A stretch of DNA of 7,406 nt from Microbacteriaceae bacterium (GTDB lineage Bacteria; Actinomycetota; Actinomycetes; Actinomycetales; Microbacteriaceae), in contig JAAYAS010000083.1 of assembly GCA_012719255.1 (NCBI GenBank), positions 1 through 7,406 on the forward strand. Direction: 5' to 3'. A program made the position numbers and the translations under genes. Within the stretch, counting starts at the first letter, position 1. Each line of letters starts with the position of its first letter. A model generated the notes under the pieces. It was not told the origin of the DNA, did not search any database, and was given only the letters and a program-made list of their open reading frames with translations. Shown one piece after another: positions 1 to 4,947 of the stretch.

Positions 1-464
1 AGCACGTCGAGCTCGCCGAGCAGGTCGTGTCGGTCGGCGACGAGGTCTTCGTCAAGGTCATCGACATCGACCTCGAGCGTCGCCGCATCTCGCTCTCGCT
101 CAAGCAGGCGAACGAGGGCGTCGACCCCGAGGGCACCGAGTTCGACCCCGCCACCTACGGCATGCTCGCCGAGTACGACGAGCAGGGCAACTACAAGTAC
201 CCCGAGGGCTTCAACCCCGACACCAACGAGTGGATGGAGGGCTTCGAGGCCCAGCGCGAGGCCTGGGAGCTCGAGTACTCCCAGGCGCAGAGCCGCTGGG
301 AGGCCCACAAGGAGCAGGTCCGCGCGGCCATCGAGTCGGAGGCCGAGGCCCCCGAGGCCGCGTCGGGTTCGTCGTCGTTCTCGAGCGAGTCGGACGACGC
401 GTTCGGCACCCTCGCCGACGACGAGTCGCTCGCGGCGCTCCGCGAGAAGCTCGCCGGCCACTAG
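1..464 (+). CDS. rpsA: 30S ribosomal protein S1, C-terminal part (5' truncated by window)
   Basis: This is the last 153 codons of ribosomal protein S1, which binds mRNA on the 30S subunit and helps translation initiation. The frame is open from base 3. The first ~35 residues (HVELAEQVVSVGDEVFVKV, then IDLERRRISLSLKQAN) are the end of an S1/OB-fold RNA-binding domain; the closing ISLSLKQ strand is typical of the last S1 repeat. After it comes the long acidic tail of actinobacterial RpsA: a Tyr/Glu/Asn-rich stretch (ATYGMLAEYDEQGNYKYPEG, FNPDTNEWMEGF), a charged helix rich in Glu and Gln, a Ser/Ala linker, and a C-terminal LAALREKLAGH. The stop is TAG at 462-464. The start lies outside the window. 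Identification is firm; the gene is usually upstream of coaE in actinobacteria, and here a 3.7-kb block separates them. Confidence 0.97.
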   Translation, partial: HVELAEQVVSVGDEVFVKVIDIDLERRRISLSLKQANEGVDPEGTEFDPATYGMLAEYDEQGNYKYPEGFNPDTNEWMEGFEAQREAWELEYSQAQSRWEAHKEQVRAAIESEAEAPEAASGSSSFSSESDDAFGTLADDESLAALREKLAGH

Positions 465-486
465 TCGCCGCAGTCCGCAACGGCGG
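464..486 (+). repeat. Left copy of a 23-bp direct repeat
   Basis: The first 16 nt, GTCGCCGCAGTCCGCA, recur exactly at 1369-1384, and the following CGGCGG also recurs, giving 22 of 23 identities with 1369-1391. This copy begins at the last base of the rpsA stop codon and runs into the left arm of the terminator hairpin. The pair brackets the whole repeat-rich interval. Whether it marks a past insertion or recombination is inference; GC-rich sequence raises the chance of coincidence. Confidence 0.55.
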
Positions 487-510
487 CCGCCCCTCGGGGC
501 GGTCGCCGTT
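479..510 (+). terminator. GC hairpin after rpsA, likely terminator
   Basis: The arms AACGGCGGCCGCCCC and GGGGCGGTCGCCGTT pair over 15 positions with a single G-T wobble; the innermost pairs probably open to a CTCG tetraloop. It starts 14 nt past the rpsA stop. Only a short T run (CGTTTCC) follows, so it is an actinobacterial-style terminator with a weak U tract. Its left arm overlaps the 464-486 direct repeat. Confidence 0.7.
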
Positions 511-630
511 CGGCGTTTCCGCGCCGGAGCCCCGGGCGTCGGGCGAGGACCCGTCATCGGGGGGGGGCGCCGGCCGGGCCCGGCCCGCGCGGACTCCTCG
601 ATCCGCGGCGTCGCCGGCGTCCGTCCCGCC

Positions 631-835
631 GCCCTTCATCGTCGGCCGGGGCCGGGCCATCCTGTCGTCGCCACGGCCGGGCACTCCGATCCTCGAGCGG
701 ACCGGGCCATCCCATCGTCGAGTCATCCCATCGTCGCTCCGGCCGAGTCATCCCATCGTCGACCGGGCAGAGCCACCCCATCGTCGAACGGACCGGGAGA
801 TCCCACCTCGACCAGGCCGAGCCATCCCATCATCG
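631..835. repeat. Degenerate 25-bp tandem repeat (minisatellite), 8-9 copies
   Basis: A 15-nt core, GCCATCCCATCGTCG, is followed by a ~10-nt GC-rich linker such as AACGGACCGG or CTCCGGCCGA. Cores begin at about 631 (one base short), 656, 681, 706, 722, 747, 772, 797 and 821. Spacing is 25 bp except 706 to 722 (16 bp, an internal deletion of most of a linker) and 797 to 821 (24 bp). The cores at 706, 722 and 747 are identical or differ by one base; outer copies are more diverged, as expected for an old array that grew from the middle. The period is not a multiple of three, which argues against coding. No function is evident. Confidence 0.8.
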
Positions 836-963
836 GCCCGGCGCCGCCGTCCGGTCGTCGGCGGCCTCCCACTTCCCGACGCGTCGCGGCGCGCTGCCGA
901 CGCAGCGAATCCGGCGGCGGCACGTGTCGCGAGCCAGACGCCGTGGTGCCGGCCGCTGCGGCG

Positions 964-1327
964 GTGGTCGGATTGGGTGCGAGCCCGAGCAGAACGCGAC
1001 CACTGTCATGCCGCATCCCGGGCGCAGTGGTCGCAATCCGCGCTCCGGCGGGGTGGCCCCGAACCAGTGGTGACCACTTGCCGGGGTCCGTCTCGGCGCA
1101 GTGGTCGCGACCGACGCGGTTTCGAGCAGATCGTGACCACTGGCGGAGCAGGACCCGACGACGCCCGACACCGGTGGTCGCGATCCGCGCGAACTCGCGC
1201 AGACCGTGACCACTGCCGCAGCAGGACCCGACGACGCCCGACACCGGTGGTCGCGATCCGCGCGAACTCGCGCAGACCGTGACCACTGCCGCAGCAGGAG
1301 CGAGCGGCGGGCACTGGCGCAGCAGGG
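964..1327. repeat. Array of five long imperfect palindromes, ~73-bp period (REP/BIME-like)
   Basis: Each unit opens with GTGGTC and closes with GACCAC: 964-1003, 1027-1077, 1101-1140, 1174-1213 and 1247-1286. Four are exactly 40 nt; the second is 51 nt. Units four and five are identical and nearly self-complementary: about 17 of 20 positions pair in each half, with an inner GCGCGA/TCGCGC stem and one G-T wobble. Unit starts are 63, 74, 73 and 73 bp apart. The links between units three to five are almost the same 33 nt (including GCAGGACCCGACGACGCC), so there are no unique spacers. A right-end fragment (CACTGGCGCAGCAGGG) sits at 1312-1327, next to the hydroxylase stop. The position between convergent genes and the palindromic build resemble REP/BIME elements. 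I cannot tell from this window whether the unit occurs elsewhere in the genome. Confidence 0.8.
1148..1299. repeat. Perfect 73-bp tandem duplication within the palindrome array
   Basis: Positions 1148-1226 and 1221-1299 are identical over 79 bp at an offset of 73 bp. The preceding copy (1075-1147) is clearly diverged, with only patches in common. The perfect identity shows that this duplication is recent or kept uniform by recombination. Confidence 0.9.
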
Positions 1328-1341
1328 CACCGCGCTCGCGC

Positions 1342-3114
1342 TCACCGTCGCACGCGCAGCTCCGCCCCGTCGCCGCAGTCCGCAGCGGCGGGCACGGGCG
1401 GCGCGTCGGCCGACGCGAAGAACCCCGGCGGCACCGATGCCGCGCGCAGCAGCGCGTCGAACGCGGCGGGCGCATCCTGCACCAGGCTCGCCGCCGCGAC
1501 GAAGCGGTCGGGGCGGAGGAGCACCACGGGCGTCGGCCGCTCGTCGAACCAGCGCTTCAGCCGGCCGGTGACGTCGCCGACGACCTGCGCCTCCGGCACC
1601 GCGGAGCCGGGGTTGCCGAGCTGCGTCATCGGCCGCACCACGATGAAGCGCGCGCCGAGCGCCCGCAGCCGGCCGATCCGCTCGGCGTCGAGCACCTGCT
1701 CGGGGGCGAGCTGCCACAGCACCACCGCCCACCAGTCGCCGATGATGTCGTCGAGCTTGCGCACCGACCCGTCGGGCAGTGCCGCATCCGGCTGGATGAA
1801 CTGCGTGCCGACCGGCGAGACGTCGCTGTTCGCCGAGCGGATGGGGGCGAGGGCCCCGGTGAGCCGAGGCCGCGACCGACCGGCGATGCGATCGGTGGCG
1901 TCGACGACCGCCCCGCGCGTGTAGCGCGGCATCGGCTTGTACTTCATCTCGACGAACCACCGCTTCACCGCCGGCAGCGCGCCGAGGGCGCCGGCGACGG
2001 CGTCGCGCGCGGCCGAGGCGACGGGGTTCGTCTGCGCGATGAAGCGGCCGAAGTTCGTGGAGAGGTCGACCATCGCCTTCGCGTGCTCGCGCCGCTCGGC
2101 CGTGTAGCTGTCGAGCAGTTCGGTCCCGGCCTGACCGCGGAGGACGGCGGTGAGCTTCCAGGCGAGGTTCGTCGCGTCCCGGAGCCCCGAGTTGTAGCCC
2201 TGTCCCTGCCACACGGGCATGAGGTGCGCGGCGTCGCCGACGAGCAGCGTCCGCCCCTTGCGGAACGTCGTCGCGACCCGGGAGTGGTGCGTGTAGACGC
2301 GACGGCGGATGACCCGGCACGCGAGCGGGTCGCGGACGTGCGCCGACAGCGCCCGCAGCGCGAACTCGTCGGTGTCGACGAACTCGTCCGACTCGTCGTC
2401 GAAGAGCATGAACTCGAACCGGCGGATGCCGTGCGGCAGGCCGATCGACGCGTAGGGGCGCCTCGGGTCGGCGCCGAGGAACACGTTCGGCGTGCCGACC
2501 GGGTCATCGGCGATGTCGACGACGAGCCAGCGCGTCGACGGCGAGATGCCGGGGAAGCCGATGCCGAGCGCCTTGCGGATCGAGCTGCGGCCGCCGTCGG
2601 CGCCGACGAGGAAGCGCGAGCGGATGCGGTGCTCGCCCTCGGCGGCGGCGACCGTCGTCTCGACGTGGTCGCCGCGGTCGACGAACCCGGTCGCCTCGGC
2701 GCCGAAGCGCAGCTCGACGCCCGGGTAGCGCTCGAGCCCCTCGGCGAGCGCGGCGTCGACGAGCGGCTGCACGAACGCGTTCCGGCGCGACCAGCCGAAC
2801 TCGTCGGTGCTCGGCCGCATCTCCGCCATCACGCGCCCGCGGCCGTTCACCATCCGCATCGCGTGCGAGGGCGTGGTGTGGGGGAGCACCGCGTCGATGA
2901 GCCCGGCGGTCTGCATCGTCCGCAGCCCCTCGTCGTCGAGGCCGACGGCGCGCGGGTAGTCGATGAGGGCGTCGCGCGACTCGAGCACGATCGCGCTGCC
3001 GCCGCGGCGGCCGAGGAGGTTCGCGAGCATGAGTCCAGTCGGTCCGGCGCCGACGATGACGACGTCGGTGTCGACCTCCGTTGCGGCGGCGGGATGGGGG
3101 CGGGTCGGGGACAC
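1342..3114 (-). CDS. mhpA: FAD-dependent aromatic hydroxylase, MhpA-like (3-(3-hydroxyphenyl)propanoate hydroxylase family)
   Basis: This predicts a 590-residue class A flavoprotein monooxygenase that would use NAD(P)H and O2 to hydroxylate a phenolic substrate, the step before ring cleavage in phenylpropanoid breakdown. Visible motifs in order: the FAD-binding Rossmann motif DVVIVGAGPTGLMLANLLG (residues 17-35); PRAVGLDDEGLR (54-65), typical of MhpA-type enzymes; the DG motif VGADGGRSSIRKALG (170-184); and the GD motif LLVGDAAHLMPVWQGQGYNS (290-309) followed by GLRDATNLAWKL. The last motif matches MhpA closely. A thioredoxin-like C-terminal part follows (about 430-560), also usual in this family. 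The GTG start at 3112-3114 is chosen because GAAGGAG lies 6 nt upstream and the Rossmann fold begins at residue 17; upstream in-frame sequence is Arg/Ala-rich and not protein-like. No other mhp pathway gene (dioxygenase, hydrolase) is visible, so the substrate is uncertain; another phenol or polyketide hydroxylase is possible. Confidence 0.85.
   Translation of the reverse strand: MSPTRPHPAAATEVDTDVVIVGAGPTGLMLANLLGRRGGSAIVLESRDALIDYPRAVGLDDEGLRTMQTAGLIDAVLPHTTPSHAMRMVNGRGRVMAEMRPSTDEFGWSRRNAFVQPLVDAALAEGLERYPGVELRFGAEATGFVDRGDHVETTVAAAEGEHRIRSRFLVGADGGRSSIRKALGIGFPGISPSTRWLVVDIADDPVGTPNVFLGADPRRPYASIGLPHGIRRFEFMLFDDESDEFVDTDEFALRALSAHVRDPLACRVIRRRVYTHHSRVATTFRKGRTLLVGDAAHLMPVWQGQGYNSGLRDATNLAWKLTAVLRGQAGTELLDSYTAERREHAKAMVDLSTNFGRFIAQTNPVASAARDAVAGALGALPAVKRWFVEMKYKPMPRYTRGAVVDATDRIAGRSRPRLTGALAPIRSANSDVSPVGTQFIQPDAALPDGSVRKLDDIIGDWWAVVLWQLAPEQVLDAERIGRLRALGARFIVVRPMTQLGNPGSAVPEAQVVGDVTGRLKRWFDERPTPVVLLRPDRFVAAASLVQDAPAAFDALLRAASVPPGFFASADAPPVPAAADCGDGAELRVRR
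1369..1391 (+). repeat. Right copy of the 23-bp direct repeat, inside the mhpA-like 3' end
   Basis: This matches 464-486 with one difference (G for A at the 17th base). It lies within coding sequence of the leftward hydroxylase, about residues 575-582 (PAAADCGD), shortly before its stop. The last ~25 residues of that protein are Ala/Pro-rich and look unconserved, so the 3' end may have been acquired along with this sequence; that is inference. Confidence 0.55.
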
Positions 3115-3120
3115 TGCGGG

Positions 3121-3127
3121 CTCCTTC
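3121..3127 (-). promoter_or_regulatory. Ribosome binding site fixing the mhpA-like GTG start
   Basis: On the minus strand GAAGGAG is followed by CCCGCA (6 nt) and GTG. This site decides for GTG at 3114 over the longer open frame reaching back to 3426. Confidence 0.8.
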
Positions 3128-3144
3128 GACTGCGGTGCGGCTGC

Positions 3145-3169
3145 CGCGCACCTCCGTGCGCGATCGCAC
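3145..3169. promoter_or_regulatory. Overlapping palindromes in the mhpA-like leader, possible operator
   Basis: CGCGCAC CTCC GTGCGCG (3145-3162) is a perfect 7-bp hairpin, and GTGCG CGAT CGCAC (3156-3169) is a second inverted repeat sharing the middle arm. They could form alternative structures. They lie between the possible -10 box and the ribosome site, where a repressor operator or leader structure would act. No regulator gene is visible nearby, so this stays a candidate. Confidence 0.3.
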
Positions 3170-3171
3170 TC

Positions 3172-3201
3172 AGCGTGCGGAGCCGCCGCAGCGCCCGTCA
3201 A
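3172..3201 (-). promoter_or_regulatory. Possible promoter of the mhpA-like gene
   Basis: On the minus strand TTGACG (3201-3196) is a good -35 box. Eighteen nt further is CACGCT (3177-3172), which keeps only the conserved A and final T of a TANNNT -10 box. The leader would be about 50 nt. The -35 is convincing, the -10 is not. Confidence 0.25.
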
Positions 3202-3225
3202 TCGCGCGTGCCGCCTGATGGAAGG

Positions 3226-3258
3226 GCTCGCCGCCGGCGAGCGGAGCGCCGGGCGCTC
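3226..3258. other. Two adjacent small hairpins between the two leftward genes
   Basis: GCTCGCC GCC GGCGAGC (3226-3242) and GAGCGC CGG GCGCTC (3244-3258) are perfect 7-bp and 6-bp stems with 3-nt loops, one base apart. They lie downstream of the DUF4126 gene and upstream of the mhpA-like promoter candidate, so they may help end transcription. In such GC-rich DNA small hairpins also arise by chance. Confidence 0.3.
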
Positions 3259-3305
3259 GAGGGAGGGTGAGTGAGGGGGAGATGCCCGGGCGCGACGGCC
3301 TCGTC

Positions 3306-3332
3306 GCCGCGCCGGGACCGCCGCGGCGCGGC
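3306..3332 (-). terminator. GC hairpin after the DUF4126 gene, possible terminator
   Basis: GCCGCGCCG and CGGCGCGGC pair over 9 bp around a 9-nt loop, starting 8 nt past the DUF4126 stop on the minus strand. There is no U tract, so termination is only possible. Confidence 0.4.
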
Positions 3333-3340
3333 CGCCCCGG

Positions 3341-4063
3341 TCAGCGCGGCGACACCCAGCCGCCGTCGCCCTCGGAGACGGCCGAGGCTGGGGCGCCGGC
3401 GGAGTCCGCCGGCGGTTCGGCGCCATCGGATGGGGACGCCGCGCCGCCGCCCGCGCGGCGCTCGGCGCGCCGGTCCTGCATCGCGCGCCGGCGCCGATGC
3501 AGCGAGCGCACCACCGACCACATCAGCAGGCCGCCGACGAGCAGCAGCACGATCACGAGCACCGGCGCGAAGATCGCGGCGACGCTGAGGCCGATGCTCA
3601 CCGCATCCTCGCCGGTGCTCAGCGCGGGGGAGGCGGTGCCGGCGGCGACCGCGGTCGCGGCGGCGCGCGTCGTCGACTTCGTGAGGTGCGTGACGAGCGC
3701 GATCGCGATGCCGATCGCCACCGGGATCCACGCGTTCGAGGTGAAGAACTCGGCCGGATCGGTGACCGTCGCGGTGTGCGCCGAGGTGCCGGCGCCGAAC
3801 ACGATGCCGCCCGCGGTCGGCCTGATCACCGTCTGGATCGCGTCGTTGATGCTGTCGACCACCGGCACCTTGTCGGCGACGATCTCGACGACGGCGAGGA
3901 CGCCGACGATGATGAGCACCCACTAGTTGCCGAGCCACCCCCAGCCTCCGGGCAGGTCGACGAGCCCGGTGAACCGGTCGAGCAGCCCGAGCACGAGCAT
4001 CGGGATGTAGGCGTTGAGCCCCGCCGCGGAGGCGAGGCCGAGGCCTGTCAGCGTTTCCAGCAT
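3341..4063 (-). pseudogene. DUF4126-family membrane protein interrupted by an in-frame amber codon
   Basis: Read through, the frame gives 240 positions that look like one intact DUF4126 integral membrane protein. The ATG at 4061-4063 has GGAAGGAG 7 nt upstream. Residues 1-46 (MLETLTGLGLASAAGLNAYI and on to GWGWLGN) form the first membrane segment. Position 47 is TAG (complement of 3923-3925). The frame resumes without any shift: hydrophobic segment 49-65, the family-like VDSINDAIQTVIRPTAGGIV stretch (about 69-88), then segments at about 112-128 and 155-184, and a basic then Ala/Gly/Pro/Ser-rich tail. The stop is at 3341-3343. The 46-residue peptide alone would carry one membrane span. A restart at GTG 3917-3919 is conceivable, but the nearest GGAGG lies about 25 nt upstream, too far for normal use. 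A recent nonsense mutation, a sequencing error, or readthrough would all fit. The family's function is unknown. Confidence 0.75.
3923..3925 (-). other. In-frame TAG codon splitting the DUF4126 frame
   Basis: The minus strand reads GGC AAC TAG TGG GTG CTC ATC across this point. The same frame continues on both sides, so a single base change explains it. Codons one change away include TGG, GAG, CAG, TAC, TCG, TTG and AAG; the ancestral residue cannot be fixed without homologues. Confidence 0.9.
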
Positions 4064-4070
4064 CTGCACG

Positions 4071-4078
4071 CTCCTTCC
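4071..4078 (-). promoter_or_regulatory. Ribosome binding site of the DUF4126 gene
   Basis: On the minus strand GGAAGGAG is followed by 7 nt and ATG at 4063. The intact strong site suggests the gene was functional until recently. Confidence 0.75.
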
Positions 4079-4083
4079 ACGGG

Positions 4084-4089
4084 TAGTCT
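4084..4089 (+). promoter_or_regulatory. Possible -10 box for coaE
   Basis: TAGTCT fits the actinobacterial TANNNT -10 pattern and would give a leader of roughly 55 nt before the coaE GTG. No convincing -35 box lies 16-19 nt upstream. It is in the 87-bp gap shared with the divergent DUF4126 gene, next to that gene's ribosome site. Confidence 0.25.
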
Positions 4090-4136
4090 GGCAGAACAGC
4101 CCAACGCCCCGGCGACGACGCCTGGGCCGACCCGTC

Positions 4137-4144
4137 AAGGAGGT
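4137..4144 (+). promoter_or_regulatory. Ribosome binding site of coaE
   Basis: AAGGAGGT is a near-perfect anti-16S match, 6 nt before GTG at 4151. It fixes this GTG start, at which the protein begins directly with the first beta strand and P-loop. Confidence 0.85.
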
Positions 4145-4150
4145 TCCGAA

Positions 4151-4828
4151 GTGACGACGATCGCACTGACCGGAGGGATCGCCTCGGGCAAGACCACCAT
4201 CTCGAACCGGCTCCGCGAGCTCGGCGCCATGATCATCGACGCCGACGAGATCGCCAGGGAGATCGTGCGCCCCGGCCAGAAGACGCTGAAGCTGCTCGTC
4301 GAGCGCTTCGGCGACGGCATCCTCGCCCCCTCGGGCGAGCTCGACCGCAAGGCGCTCGCCGACATCGTGTTCAACGACGACGACGCCCTCGCCGCGCTCA
4401 ACGACATCACCCACCCGGAGATCCGCCGGATCACGCAGGAGCGCATCGACGCGCGCCTCGCCGACGAGCCCGACACGATCTTCGTGCACGACATCCCGCT
4501 GCTCGCCGAGAACCGGTCGAACTACGACTACGACGAGATCTGGGTCGCCGACGCGCCCGCCGAGCTGCGGCTGCAGCGCCTCATGGACGACCGCGGCATG
4601 ACCCGCGAGGAGGCGCAGGCCCGCATCGACGCGCAGGTGAGCGACGAGGAGCGGCGGATGATCGCCGACGTCGTCATCGACACCACCCGGCCGATCCCCG
4701 AGACGCAGCTGCAGATCGACGAGATGTTCGCGCGGCTGCGCGCCGGCAAGTTCGCCGACGCCGACGAGGTGAGCTACGACACCGCGCCGATCACCATCCC
4801 GCCGGAGGAGCGCACCTCGGAGGACTGA
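4151..4828 (+). CDS. coaE: Dephospho-CoA kinase
   Basis: CoaE phosphorylates the 3'-hydroxyl of dephospho-CoA with ATP, the last step of coenzyme A synthesis, in the cytoplasm. The 225-residue protein has the P-loop GGIASGKT (8-15), the IDADEIAREIVRPG segment (29-42) with the acidic residues that bind the acceptor, the FGDGILAPSGELDRKALADI region (53-72), HPEIRR (88-93), and DIPLLAEN (114-121). The lid/helical part carries DDRGMTREEAQARIDAQ (146-162). Length fits the short bacterial form; the M. tuberculosis enzyme has an extra C-terminal domain that is absent here. The final ~25 residues are acidic and look variable. It is normally placed just after rpsA in actinobacteria; here it starts 87 bp from the divergent DUF4126 gene and has its own strong ribosome site. 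Confidence 0.96.
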   Translation: MTTIALTGGIASGKTTISNRLRELGAMIIDADEIAREIVRPGQKTLKLLVERFGDGILAPSGELDRKALADIVFNDDDALAALNDITHPEIRRITQERIDARLADEPDTIFVHDIPLLAENRSNYDYDEIWVADAPAELRLQRLMDDRGMTREEAQARIDAQVSDEERRMIADVVIDTTRPIPETQLQIDEMFARLRAGKFADADEVSYDTAPITIPPEERTSED

Positions 4829-4836
4829 CCCGACCG

Positions 4837-4865
4837 GCGCCGTCCACTCGACTGGCAGGCGGCGC
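4837..4865 (+). terminator. Weak hairpin after coaE
   Basis: GCGCCGTC and GGCGGCGC pair over 8 positions with one G-T wobble around a 13-nt loop, 8 nt past the coaE stop. No U tract follows. It may reduce read-through into dps but may be chance. Confidence 0.3.
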
Positions 4866-4905
4866 GCAGGTCGCGGGCATCGAACGCCCAGGTCGGGCGA
4901 GCACC

Positions 4906-4935
4906 CTCGAAGATCGACCAGCATCGTTCTTCGAG
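4906..4935 (+). promoter_or_regulatory. Inverted repeat overlapping the dps ribosome binding site
   Basis: CTCGAAGA (4906-4913) and TCTTCGAG (4928-4935) are perfect 8-bp inverted arms separated by 14 nt. The right arm shares GAG with the GAGAGG ribosome site (4933-4938) of dps, 9 nt before its ATG. It could be a protein operator or an RNA hairpin that masks the site. I do not recognise it as a known OxyR, Fur/IdeR or LexA box. Confidence 0.45.
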
Positions 4936-4947
4936 AGGATTCCCACC

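Larger units (their letters stand above)
465..1341. other. Gene-free, repeat-rich region between convergent rpsA and mhpA-like gene
   Basis: No open frame in this interval reads like a protein. All frames give Arg/Pro/Ala/Ser-rich translations, and the repeat periods present (25 and 73 bp) are not multiples of three, so any reading frame is scrambled from copy to copy. The content is: rpsA terminator hairpin (479-510); plain GC-rich sequence with nothing recognised (511-630); a 25-bp tandem repeat (631-835); unassigned sequence (836-963); the palindrome array (964-1327); and 14 bp before the stop of the leftward gene. The two flanking genes converge on this region, so it is the 3' untranslated side of both. 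Confidence 0.8.

Noticed and set aside
230..1282. Long rightward open frame of about 350 codons
   Set aside because: It overlaps rpsA out of frame and then runs through both tandem repeats; the translation is Arg/Pro/Ser-rich with no protein-like features, as is common in GC-rich DNA.
964..1299. CRISPR array
   Set aside because: The sequences between palindromes are themselves repeated (nearly identical 33 nt between units 3-5), repeats are diverged, unit 2 differs in length, and no cas gene is visible.
830..2320. Leftward open frame of about 496 codons overlapping the hydroxylase
   Set aside because: It overlaps the real mhpA-like frame in another phase, and its remainder reads the palindrome array; composition is Arg/Ala-rich.
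1279..3270. Rightward open frame of about 663 codons antisense to the hydroxylase
   Set aside because: It mirrors the well-supported leftward gene; it is rich in Arg/Asp/Val/Glu with no motif and no ribosome site.
3115..3426. 5' extension of the mhpA-like frame
   Set aside because: It is Arg/Ala/Pro-rich, runs over the DUF4126 3' end, and the GTG at 3114 has a clear GAAGGAG site.
4099..4128. Hairpin in the coaE leader (GCCCA...TGGGC with GGCG/CGCC inside) as a riboswitch
   Set aside because: The stems are short and interrupted, and match no riboswitch pattern that I recognise.
3497..4150. 5' extension of the coaE frame by about 218 codons
   Set aside because: The extension is antisense to the DUF4126 gene and low-complexity; the GTG at 4151 has an AAGGAGGT site and begins the CoaE fold correctly.
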